This document shows, in pieces, positions 46,643 through 58,141 of a DNA stretch of 64,000 nucleotides; within the stretch, counting starts at the first letter, position 1, and the number at the start of each line of letters is the position of its first letter. Made by a program: the position numbers and the translations under genes. This DNA is from Aralia elata (lineage: Eukaryota > Streptophyta > Magnoliopsida > Apiales > Araliaceae), in assembly GCA_034770075.1 (NCBI GenBank), contig JAVJAP010000334.1, positions 248,001-312,000 on the forward strand. The letters run 5' to 3'. Below the pieces are notes generated by a model, which saw nothing but the letters and a program-made list of their open reading frames with translations, was not told the origin of the DNA and made no database searches.

Positions 46643-48440
46643 TAGGCCGCTCTTGGTTCATTTTGGAGCTCGGTCGCGCCGGTCTGCAGATTTTGAAAAA
46701 AAATTTATTTTGATTTTATTTATTTTCAATTAAGATAAAAGGTTTATTTTTAATTGGAATATAATTAAAATTAAAAGTTTTATTTGAACTTGGAATTGGA
46801 TTCTAAGTTAACTAGAATAAATGAGTTTATTCACATATGGAATAGGATTCCATGTTTCCTAGAATAAAGGAGTTTATTCACATATGGAATAGGATTCCAT
46901 GTTTCCTTAAAAATAAAGATGTTTATTTTGATAAGGAATTGGATTTAACATATTTTATTTTTCCAAGCAATTTTAAGTTAAAATAAAGGAGTTTATTTTG
47001 AACTTGAAATTGGTTTCCATGTTAATTAAAATAAAGGAGTTTATTTTGATTTGAAATTTGATTAAAAATAAAAGAGTTTATTTTTATTCAAAATTGGATA
47101 AAATAAAATAAATAAGTTTATTATGATTTAAATTTTGATTAAAATAAAGGAGTTTTGTTTCAAAAATTGGATTTCTAATAAACTTTTAATTGCCCATTAA
47201 ATGATATCAATGCATATATGGAATGGTTTTATTATTCATGAGATGAATGTTATTTATTGATACATATGGAGATATGTATGATAATAAATAGGGATTGATT
47301 ATGGACTATTGACCAATGTGTGATTGGATTTATTTTAGTGGATGCTTGAATGAATGGGTTTTTATAAATGGGGTCTGCGTGCCTCGTCTTCTCTAGTTTT
47401 TCTTGATGTAAATTCTATCTCCCTCCTATGTACTTCCCCTTGACTGCTGATCAATGTTTCTATTTATTGTAAATAGTTTATGTAATAGGTTTAGTTAGAA
47501 TTACTTGAAGAATTGGAGACAAAAGGAGCAAGGAGCGCTTGAAGACCCGTTTGTAATGGAGCCCGAATTTAAATATAATAATTATATTTAAATTTTGTTC
47601 TTGCACCCTTGGTTTGACCTTTTGGATCACTTGGTGGCTCTAGTGAACCAAACTAGAATAAAAGTCCATAATCAATCCGGGTAGAATATAGTATTCTATA
47701 GGTGCATGTTTACTATATATATATATTATATATTATACAACATGCTTCGCATGTTAAATAATATGACGCGTATTTTATATATATATATATGCATGCGCGC
47801 TAAACAAGATGAGAGTAATAATAACCAACCCCTCAAAGAAATTATATTAAGTCCTAAGCGTTCAAAGATATTAGGAATATCGAACGTCGCCTTCTAGCAT
47901 GGTAAAGCAATAGAGTATTAAATATTTAATATGAGTTTGTTGTGCACACACAAGGCGAGTATTAAATATTTAAGATGTTGTTTTATCACATTTGATGCTT
48001 ATTAAGGAATTGAACATTACTGCTTTGTTGTGCACACACAAGGGCGCTCTTTTTCTCTTCACATATATGGAAGTGCTAGGTTGGACTTAACTTAGATTAT
48101 TTTAGTTCGGATGTGCACACACTTGACCATTATAATCTAAGAGGCAAAATACAAGGAGTTACATAGTGATGTAATTGACAACAGTTGTCTACCTATTTAT
48201 TTATATATAGTTTGTTGTGCACATACAAGGCTATATACATTTGAAATGGGATCCTTATTCTCGCTAGCAAATCTTTAATTAGATTTGCCGAACTATATAA
48301 TGAGGGTAATATAGTTTGATGAAAAAGTGAGAGATACCAATTTAAAATAAAGACATAATTTATTTTGGTAATTAATTAAGAAATGAATGTATGCTAAAAT
48401 GTTGTTAAATTACAAATTCATTTACAAAATTTTACAATAT
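46610..48440 (+). other. B2 leader, rearranged, without PBS
   Basis: Begins with the ~33-bp inverted LTR scrap, then GGCCGCTC, a decayed form of the GC-rich cluster at 57361-57450. From 46740 to 47170 it holds a degenerate ~50-bp repeat of the type AATAAAGGAGTTTATT...GGATTCCATG. The rest is AT-rich, with an AT dinucleotide run at 47715-47790 and four TTGTTGTGCACACACAAGG-like hairpins (47937, 48023, 48109, 48210). No coding sequence is credible. Confidence 0.7.
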
Positions 48441-51400
48441 CTAATTTACTATCACTGCGGAGCATATTAGATGCTAATTAACGGACCAAATTAAAAGGAC
48501 TGGTTAAAGAATTTGAGAATAGTTCTCAAGGCTGAAAAGCTATCCTATGTCTTTAATATGCCTATCCCTGCAATGGTTGCAGACAATGCCTCTGAGAAAG
48601 AGATTGCTATTTTTAGAAAGTGGCAAGATGATGCACAGTTGGCTCAATGCATCATGCTCGCATCCATGAGTAACGAGCTTCAGCGTCAGCATGAAACTAT
48701 GGATGCTCCTACTGTACTCCTGCACCTTCAAGGAGTTGAATTGTGAGGAAAGTAGGACTGCTAGATATTAGATATCTAAGGAGCTCTTCCAATCTAGAAT
48801 AACCGATGGCACTACATTATAGACAAATGTCCTAAAAATAATCAATTTGATTGAATAATTAGGACAACAAGGTTTTGTCATGGATGGAAAGATTGATCCA
48901 AGATTTGATCTTGCAATCACTTCCGGACTCTTTCTCACAATTTGTTGTGAATTTCCACATGAACAAGCTATATGTCAACCTTCCTGAGTTGCTTAAACAT
49001 GTTGAAAACTGTAAAGAGTTACTTTCCAACCAAGAAAGACCAAGTCTTACTGGTAGATGATTCTTCTAGGAAGCGGAAGAGGGCCAAAGGATCTTCTTAA
49101 AAGAAGAACAATTCGAAGAAGGTAAATGGAAAGGCAAAAACAAAGGACAATAAGAACAAGACTGATACAGATAGCAAAGGAGTTTGCTTCCACTGCAATA
49201 AGCCTAGATACTAGAAAGGAAACTGTAAGGAGAATCTTACAGAGGCTAACCAGAAGAAGCTTAGTGAAGCTTCGGTTACAGATATAAGTTTGTTCATGAT
49301 TAAAAAATAAATCTTTCTATAAGTCAAGGTTCTACTTGGGTATTGGATACCGGCTGTAGTTCTCACGTATGCAATCCAATGCAGAGACTAAGCAGAAGTA
49401 TAAAACTAAACTAAGAGTAAGTAATCTTATGTGTGGGAATGGAGCAAAGGTTGTTGCATTAACCATAGGAACTTATAGTTTAGCATTGCCTACGGGCAAG
49501 TCTATTAAGTTAATAAGTTGTTATTATGTTCCAGTTCTCATTAGAAACATTAGAACTTTCGTTGTTGGACAAGAAGGTTCTGTTATTATATTTAAGAACA
49601 ATTGTTGTTCTATTTATAATGATAATGTTTTGTTTGAAACTGGAAGATTACTTGATAGACTTTGTATACTTGACTAACATGAAAAACATTTTGTAAATTG
49701 AATAAACTAAGAAAAGAAAAGGAGATGGTCATTCAAAGAGTTGAATGTGTGTATTTGATAAAATACAAGTCTGAATCATTTGAAATGTTCAAAGAATTCA
49801 GAAGTGAAACATATTGACAAAGTATTAAGATTCTTTGATCAGATCGAGGAAAGAATACTTGTGTAATGAGTTTCTAGATCATCTCAAAATGGTATTTTCT
49901 CATAATGGAAACCTCCTGACACGCAATAATTGATTGGTGTATCTAAAAAGAGAAATTGTACCTTGTTGGACATGGTGCAGTCCATAATAATTTTTACCGA
50001 CATTCTAGTATCCATCTGGGGTTATGCCCTAGAAACGACTGCATATCTACAAAAATAAGGTAACCTCAAAAATCCGAGCCCAAGACTCCATAAAGGTTAT
50101 GGATAAGGAGGATTCCTACTCTTAAGTATGTTAAGATAAGGGGTTGTCCAGCTTATGTGAAAAGGTTTCAAAGATAAGTTTGGGACAAAATCTGACAAGT
50201 GCAGATTTGTGGGATATCCTAAAGAAAGTTTAGGGTATTATTACTATAATCCTACACGATGCCTTCTTAGATAAAGGTGTTTATCAACGAAGGAGCTAGT
50301 GGGAAGGTAATAGATCTTGAAGGAGTTCAAGAACCACAAAGCAATTTAAGTCGAACCGAGGAACCTGTAGATAGACCTATTGTACCACAACCGAATCATA
50401 AATCTGGAAGAGTACCGAAGATACCTGAGAGGTATGGATTCATCATAGAGGATGATGATGAGGTACGCATCATATAGGATGATGATCCAGTTATATACGA
50501 TGAGGCTATGAGTAGAAGACACTCAGAGAAATGGCAGATGGCCATGAAATCCGAAATGGACTCCATGTGTGAGAACTAAGTATAGACTCTAGTTACTCCA
50601 CAAAAGGGCATAGTGCCTAGAATGTGAATATGGGTCTTTAAGAGAAAGACTAAAGTAAATGGCAAGGTGGAGACCTATAAGACCAGACCTGTTTAAAAGG
50701 TTTTTCAAGTCAAGGAGTTGACTGTGATAAAACCTTATTACCGAGTAATGCTCAAGTCCATTTGGATTTTGCTTGTGATTGCAGCTTATTACGAAATCTG
50801 GCAAAATGAATGTGGAGACACCCTTACTCAATGAAGACTTGAGGAGAATGTATGTATGATACAGCCAGAGAAATTTGTTTCAAAGGTTGAAGCAAATCGT
50901 ATTTTAAGCTACAATGATCCATTGATGGATTGAAGCAAGCTTCTCAAAGATGGAACATTCGTTTTGATGAGACAATCAAAAGAGTTTGATTTTATCAAAA
51001 ACGAGAATGAACCTAGTGTGTACAAAAGGGTCAGTGGGAGCACTGTGACATTTCTAGTATTATATGTTGATATACTACTCATAAGGAATAACACACCAAT
51101 GCTATAATCAGTAAAGATAAAATTGTCTAAACATTCCTCCATGAATGACTTGGGAGGAGCATCCTATAAATTGGGGATATAAATCTATATAGATAGATTT
51201 AAAAGGATGTTCGGCTTGACCCAAGGAACATATATTCATTTGATGCTAAAGGCGTTTAGCATGACAAACTCCAAGAGAGGTCTCATGATCATGAGCAAAG
51301 GAGTGTATCTTTCTAAAATTGTCCCCAATTGAAAGAGAGATCGCACGAGTTACTATCATATATGCAATGAATATACTAGGCTTGATGTTGATCAGTCATA

Positions 51401-51931
51401 TTCTGGAGATGATCACTATAAGACAGTGATAAACATCTTTAGGTACTTAACCGGTACTGAAGATGTGATCATGATTCATGGTAGGTCTGAATTAAAACTA
51501 GAGGGCTAAACAGACTCAAGTTTTTCAGACTGACCGAGACGATAACAAATCCACTTTAAGGTAAATCGTTACCTTGAAAGGTGGTGCAGTGAATTGGAAA
51601 AGTTCCAAACAACAAAGAGTTGCTGGTTTAGTGACAAAGACAAAGTATATAGCTGCAAATGAAGCTGCAAGTTGATTTTTTGTATGAAAAGTTCATTACA
51701 GAATTAGGAATAGTTCCTAAGTCTCATCTTGGATTCAAACATGTGTTGCGGCACTTTCATTTGATTAGTAGAATCATTGAAAGAAGAAAAGTCACTATAG
51801 AGATAGTGGACTCTCAAGAACAACATTGCATATCCATTTACTGAAGCTTTATCTAAACAGCAGGATGATCGTCACTTAGAGAAGAAGGGTATTAGATACC
51901 ATGACGATTGGCTTTAGTGTAAGTGGGAGAT
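48441..51931 (+). pseudogene. B2 copia gag-pol, type B, decayed
   Basis: The gag start codon is changed (ATA at the MSNSL position). Recognisable blocks are KWQDDAQLAQCIMLASMSN, a zinc knuckle CFHCNKPR-Y then TAG (His lost), protease DTGCSSHVCN, the integrase deletion scar at about 49725, linker EEPVDRPIVPQPNHKSGRVP (50360-50420), RT with YVD-ILLI at 51063-51074, and RNase H with TAA before TDSS near 51508. It ends at GTAAGTGGGAGAT before the LTR at 51932. It carries every shared type-B lesion plus many private ones. Confidence 0.85.
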
Positions 51932-53046
51932 TGAAAGTAGTATGCACACAAGCCAATCATATTTGATATGATGTAGCATATACTTTGTAATCTTATTCGG
52001 TTATTAAAGGCATTTTACATTATCTACATGGTGTTATTATATTAAATGTGATAAACCCATAGTTTTGAGCAATGCTTTTAGAATCATGATGGTGATCATG
52101 CTAATGAGATCTAAATTCTAGATAGCTCACAAACTAAAATTGTTCGTAATCGATGGATTATTAAAAAGGGGATTAATGAATCCGAATAGATTAGTACATA
52201 CGTTGCTTGCTCTTATGAAGAGGATAATTAATCTCATAATCATTTGTGTAGAGACACTAAAGCAAGTATGTAGGTGCTTATTAGAGAATAAGTTCACTGA
52301 ACGTGACTCGCTAAGGAATACCTAATGGAGTTTTACTCGCCTGTCAATGGGAATTCCTCTAGTGATAGTAGTACAAGTGATCCTTGGACTTGAGATCATC
52401 ATAGTATATTGTGTATGATGAGTTATACTTTGACATGTCCCTTAAGACCTTTAGGGTATATCAAAGGGTATGATTGGGTATAATAAGTTATACATGGAGA
52501 TAGGTGAATGATCAACAAAGAATCTACCACTTATATTAAAAGGAGAGAATGTCCTATGTGATTCGATAAATGACGACTCAGAAGTCTTTGGCCAAAGCAG
52601 AATGAAATTAGAAAGGAGTTTCTAATTGAGTTTCTAATTTGCATTATCAAAGTTGTGTATTTGAGAATCGAAATACATATAATTAAATAAAATAAGACTT
52701 GACAGTAATTCCATGTCTTATATTTAATTGGGACATTGTATGGTAGAAAGATTGAATTGTACGGTAACTATGCACTGAAAAGTTATTTTGTGATTAATGT
52801 TGAAATCTATATTATCTGGAAAGTCGTTGATCGCTAAGGGGGCTTACCCTTATTGTAAAATAAATATTATTTATTTAAATAAATTAAATAGTTTAATTTA
52901 TTTATTTAAATAAGATTAGAATTGTTTTAATTGATTTATTCACAATCGGTTTAATATGGAGAACCTAAAGGGTCACACCGCAAAAAGGAAAATATTTGTT
53001 TAAGAAGTAAATGTCATAATTGTAATAACAAGTTAAGTGTATTTAT
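51932..53046 (+). repeat. B2 3' LTR, U5 part missing, joined to an inverted LTR
   Basis: Begins TGAAAGTAGTATGC and follows the reference LTR for about 1.1 kb to AGTTAAGTGTATTTA, where it switches directly to an LTR in the opposite orientation (TCAATTAAACGAAAG). Retains the 61-codon LTR ORF at 52140-52325. Confidence 0.85.
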
Positions 53047-54670
53047 CAATTAAACGAAAGAGATAAAGTATGAGAATCATACCCTTGTAGAACCATGCTT
53101 CCACAGGTACGAGTTCACCTCCAAATCCTTCGCGTTCTTCTCGAATTCCATCGATTAAATTCCTTTCTTTGATCAACGTTAGCCACCCAAGTGTTTGGCC
53201 TCTAGAGGTGATCCACCGAGGAATAATAGTTGTTCAAGAAGATTAGTGTTGGCAAAACCCTAGTTTCTATCTCTATAAAAATTGCAAGTACTCTCTCTCT
53301 CTCCAATTCTTATGGAAGAGTGTGTAGTTGTCTAATCCTGAATCATGATAAGACTCCTCTTATTTATAGATATAGGGAACCCTCCTAAACTATATAGGAT
53401 TAGGGTTTTTATTTTAATTAAACTCCTTTAATTAATTGAACTCCTAATCCAATTAGGAATTCATGAGAGAGTACTTCTATTAATTAATTCCCAAACCCTT
53501 TTAGGAACTAAATAATAATAATAATAGTAATAATAATAATAAGACTCCTCTTATTAATTTGTATTTAATATTTCTAAAATATTAAATAATAAATATTAAG
53601 CTATTTAATTTATTCTATCTCCATATATTAAATTAAATACACTTAACTTATTATTACGATTATGCCATTTACTTCTTAAATAAATATTTTTCTTTTGCGG
53701 TGTGACCCTTTAGGTTCTCCATATTAAACTGGTTGTGAATAAATCAATTAGAACAATTCTAATTTTATTTAAATAAATAAATTAAACTATTTAATTCATT
53801 TAAATAAATAATATTTATTCTACAATAAGGGTAAGCCCCCTTAGCGATCAACGACTTTCCAGATAATATAGATTTTAACATTAATCATAAAAGAACCTTT
53901 CAGTGAATAGTTACCGTACAATTCAATCCTTCTACCATACAATTTCCCAATTAAATATAAGACATGAAATTACTGACAAGTCTTATTTTATTTAATTATA
54001 TGTATTTCGATTCTCAAATGCACAAGTCTGATAATGTAAATTAGAAACTCCTTTCTAATTTCATTCTACTTTGGCCAAAGACTTCTGAGTCGTCATTTAT
54101 CGAATCACATAGGACATTCTCTCCTTTTACTAGAAGTGGTAGATTCTTTGTTGATCATTCACCTATCTCCATGTATAACTTATTATACCCAATCATACCC
54201 TTTTATATACCCTAAAGGTCTTAAGGGACATGTCAAAGTATAACTCATCATACACAAGATACTATGATGATCTCAAGTCCAAGGATCACTTGTACTACTA
54301 TCACTAGAGGAATTCCTATTGACAGGCGAGTAAAACTCCATTAGGTATTCCTTAGCGAGCCACGTTCAGTGAACTTATTCTCTAATAAGCACCTACATAC
54401 TTGCTTTAGTGTCTCCACACAAATGATTATGAGATCAATTATCCTCTTCATAAGAGCAAGCAACGTACGTACTAATCTATCTAGATTCACTAATCCCATT
54501 TTTAGTAATCCAACGATTAGGAACGATTTTAGTTTATGAGCTATCTAGAATTTAGATCTCATTAGCATGATCACCATCATGATTCTAAAATGCCTTTAAT
54601 AACCGAATAAGATTACAAAGTATATGCTACATCATATCAAATATGATTGGCTTGCGTGCATACTACTTTT
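53047..54670 (-). repeat. B3 LTR, inverted, U5 tip missing
   Basis: Minus-orientation type-B LTR lacking about its last 130 bases at the junction with the B2 LTR. A deletion near 54580 removes about 60-70 bases relative to other copies (GATTCTAAAATGCC junction). It ends at the PPT side with TTTT instead of TTTCA. Together with 51932-53046 it forms an inverted LTR pair. Confidence 0.85.
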
Positions 54671-57240
54671 AATCTCCCACTTGCACTAAAGCCAATCGCC
54701 ATGGTATCTTATACCCTTCTTCTCTAAGTGACAATCATCCTGCTGTTTGGATAAAGCTTCAGTAATGGATATGCAATGTTGTTCTTCAGAGTCCACTATC
54801 TCTATAGTGACTTCTCCTCTTTCAATGATTCCACTAATCAAATGAAAATGCCGCAACTCTTGTTTGAATCCAAGATGAGACTTAGGAACTATTCCTAGTT
54901 CTGTAATGAACTTTTCATCCAAACAATCAACTTGCAACTTCATTTACAGCTATATACTTTGTCTTTGTCACTAAACCAACAACTCTTTGCTGTTTGGAAC
55001 CTTTCCAATTCACTGCACCACCTTTCAAGGTAACGATTTACCTTAAAGTGGATTTGTTATCGTCTTGGTCATTCTGAAAAACTTGAGTTTGTTTAGCCCT
55101 CTAGTTTTAATTCAGACTTACCATGAATCATGATCACATCTTCAGTACCGGTTAAGTACCTAAAGATGTTTATCACTGTCTTACAGTGATCATCTCCAGA
55201 ATATGACTGACCAACATCAAGCCTTGTATATTCATTGCATAAATGATAGTAACTCATGCGATCTCTCTTTCAATTGGGGACAATTTTAGAGAGATACACT
55301 CAATGGCTCATTATCATGAGACCTCTCTTGGAGTTTGATATGCTAAACGCCTTTAGCATCAAATGAATATACGTTCCTTGGGTTAAGTTAAACATCCTTT
55401 TAAATCTATGTATATAGATTTATATCCCCAATTTATAGGATGCTCCTTCCAAGTCATTCATGGAGGAATGTTTAGACAATTTTATCTTTACTGATTGTAG
55501 CATTGGTGTGTTATTCCTTATCAGTAGTATATCAACATATAATACCAGGAATGTCACAGTGCTCCCACTGACCCTTTTGTACGCACTAGGTTCATTCTCA
55601 TTTTTGATAAAATCAAACTCTTTTGATTATCTCATCAAAAAGAATGTTCCATCTTTGAGAAACTTGCTTCAATCCACCAATGGATCATTCTATCTTCAAA
55701 CACGATTTGCTTGAACCTTTGAAACAAATTCCTCTAGCTGTATCATACATACATTCTCCTCAAGTCTTCATTGAGGAAGGGTGTCTCCACATCCATTTTG
55801 CCAGAATTCTTAATAAGCTGCAATCACAAGCAAAATCTACATGGACTTAAGCATTACCCGGTAATAAGGTTTTATTACAGTCAACTCCTTGACTTGAAAA
55901 ACCTTTTAAACAGGTCTGGTCTTATAGGTCTCCACCTTGCCATTTGCCCCAGTCTTTCTCTTAAAGACCCATATTCACACACTAGGCACTATGCCCTTTT
56001 GTGGAGTAACCAGAGTCTGTACTTGGTTCTCATACATAGAGTACATTTCGGATTTCATGGCCATCTGCCATTTCTCTGAGTGTCTTCTACTCATAGCCTC
56101 ATCGTATATGACTGAATCATCATCCTCTATGATGCGTACCTCATCATCATCCTCTATGATGAATCCATACCTCCCAGGTATCTTCGGTACTCTTCCAGAT
56201 TTACAATTCGGTTGTGGTACAATAGGTCTATCTACAGGTTCCTCGGTTCGACTTAAAGTGCTTTGTGGTTCTTGAACTCCTTCAAGATCTATTACCCTCC
56301 CACTAGCTCCCTCAATGATAAACACCTTTATCTAAGAAGGCAGCGTGTAGGATTATAGTAATAATACCCTAAACTTTCTTTAGGATATCCCACAAGTCTG
56401 CACTTGTCAGATTTTGTCCCAAACTTATCTTTGAAACCTTTTTACATAAGCTGGACAACCCCTTATCTTAACATACTTAAGAGTAGGAATCCTCCATATC
56501 CATAACCTTTATGAGTCTTGGGCTCGAATTTTTGAGGTTACCTTATTTTGTAGATATGCAGCCGTTTCTAGGGCATAACCCAGATAGATACTAGAATGTC
56601 GGTAAAAATCATTATGGACTGCACCATGTCCAACAAGGTACAATTTCTCCTTTTAGATACACCAATCAATTATTGCGTATCAGGATGTGTCCATTATGAG
56701 AAAATACCATTTTGAGATGATCTAGAAACTCATTGCACAAGTATTCTTTCCTCGATCTGATCAAATATTCTTAATACTTTGTCAATATGTTTCACTTCTG
56801 AATTCTTTGAACATTTCAAATGATTCAGACTGGTATTTTATCAAATACACACATTCAACTCTTTGAATGACCATCTCCTTTTCTTTTATTAGTTTATTCA
56901 ATTTGCAAAATGTTTTTCATGCAAGTCAAGTTTACAAAGTCCATCAAGTGATCTTCTAGTCAAACAAAACATTATCATTATAGATAGAACAACAATTATT
57001 CTTAAATATAATACTAGAACCTTCTTTGTCCAACAACGGAAGTAATAATGTTTCTAAAGAGAACTGGAACATAATAACAACTTATTAACTTAATAGATTT
57101 GCCCGTAGGCAATGCTAAACTATAAGTTCCTATGGTTAATGCAGCAACCTTTGCTCCATTCCCACACATAAGATTACTTACTCTTTGTTTAGCTTTCTAC
57201 TTCTGCTTAGTCTCTGCATTGGATTGCATACGTGAGAACT
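54671..57240 (-). pseudogene. pol: B3 copia pol, type B, truncated at protease
   Basis: Minus-strand pol from the PPT (54671) through RNase H (TAA before TDSS near 55095), RT (YVD at 55528-55539), the EDDDEVRIIEDDD linker (56120-56160), the integrase remnant and deletion scar (about 56873) to the protease motif, where it stops in GCSSH at 57240. The join to the next piece (57241) occurs at a shared GTATC. Gag is absent. Confidence 0.85.
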
Positions 57241-57498
57241 ACAGCTGTATCAGAGCCTAACCTTGTGCTAATTATCGATTATTATGATTCCATGTATGTA
57301 TGGGTATGCGATTGGATCAATTTTCTGGGCAACAGAAAAAAATTTTGAAGTCTGCTATGCGGCGTGGCCGCGCCCGAACCCAGAAATCGTTTCTAGGGGT
57401 GCATCGCGGCCGCGCCGCTCCTAGTTCATTTTGGAGCGCGGCCGCGCCGGTCTGCAGTTTGTGAATTTTTTTTTTTATTTTGATTTTATTTTTGTATG
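57241..57498 (+). other. Copia leader fragment with primer-binding site
   Basis: Starts TGTATCAGAGCCTAACC, the initiator tRNA-Met primer site minus one G, followed by leader DNA containing the GC-rich palindrome cluster at 57361-57450. The later part matches 46640-46730 of B2, so this supplies the PBS-proximal leader that B2 lacks. No LTR precedes it; the upstream neighbour is inverted B3 protease. Confidence 0.7.
57361..57450 (+). repeat. Three CGCGGCCGCGCC-type palindromes in a copia leader
   Basis: GGCGTGGCCGCGCC (57361-57374), CGCGGCCGCGCC (57405-57416) and CGCGGCCGCGCC (57437-57448) in otherwise AT-rich leader, separated by sequences such as CTAGTTCATTTTGGAG. The homologous part of B2 (46643-46690) has decayed forms such as CTCGGTCGCGCC. 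Confidence 0.8.
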
Positions 57499-57598
57499 AT
57501 AGGAACATCATTCCCTATCAGTAATATATCATCAACATATAATACAAGGAATGAAACAGCGCTCCCACTAACCTTCTTGTACACACAAAGTTCATATA
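57499..57598 (-). pseudogene. 100-bp fragment of copia type-A RT
   Basis: Matches 37424-37523 of copy A, including the ATCATCAACATA (YVDD) site with both aspartates. It is a filler fragment between a leader piece and an LTR piece, cut on both sides, and not part of any readable element. Confidence 0.8.
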
Positions 57599-58141
57599 TG
57601 GAGATAGAATAAATTAAATAGCTTAATATTTATTATTTAATATTTTAGAAATATTAAATATAAATTAATAAGAGGAGTCTTATTATTTTTATTACTATTA
57701 TTATTATTTAGTTCCTAAAAGGGTTTGGGAATTAATTAATAGAAGTACTCTCTCATGAATTCCTAATTGGATTAGGAGTTCAATTAATTAAAGGAGTTTA
57801 ATTAAAATAAAAATCCTAATCCTAAATAGTTTAGGAGGGTTCCCTATATCTATAAATAAGAGGAGTCTTATCATTATTTAAGGTTAGACAGTTACACACT
57901 CTTCCATAAGAATTGGAGAGAGAGAGAGTACTTGCAATTTCTATAGAGATAGAAACTAGGGTTTTGCCAACACACATCTTCTTGAACAACTATTATTCCT
58001 TGGTGGATCACCTCTAGAGGCCAAACACTTGGGTGGCTAACGTTGATCAAAGGAAGGAATTTAATCGGTGGAATTTGAGAAGAACGCGAAGGATTTGGAG
58101 GTGAACTCGTACCTGTGGAAGCATGGTTCTACAAGGGTATG
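57599..58141 (+). repeat. Type-B LTR fragment, U3/R portion
   Basis: Matches the TATA-containing second half of the type-B LTR, from ATATGGAGATAGAATAAATT to ACAAGGGTATGAT, with the TATA box near 57852. It joins at 58141 directly to the RT-upstream linker of B4. No LTR ends are present. Confidence 0.82.
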
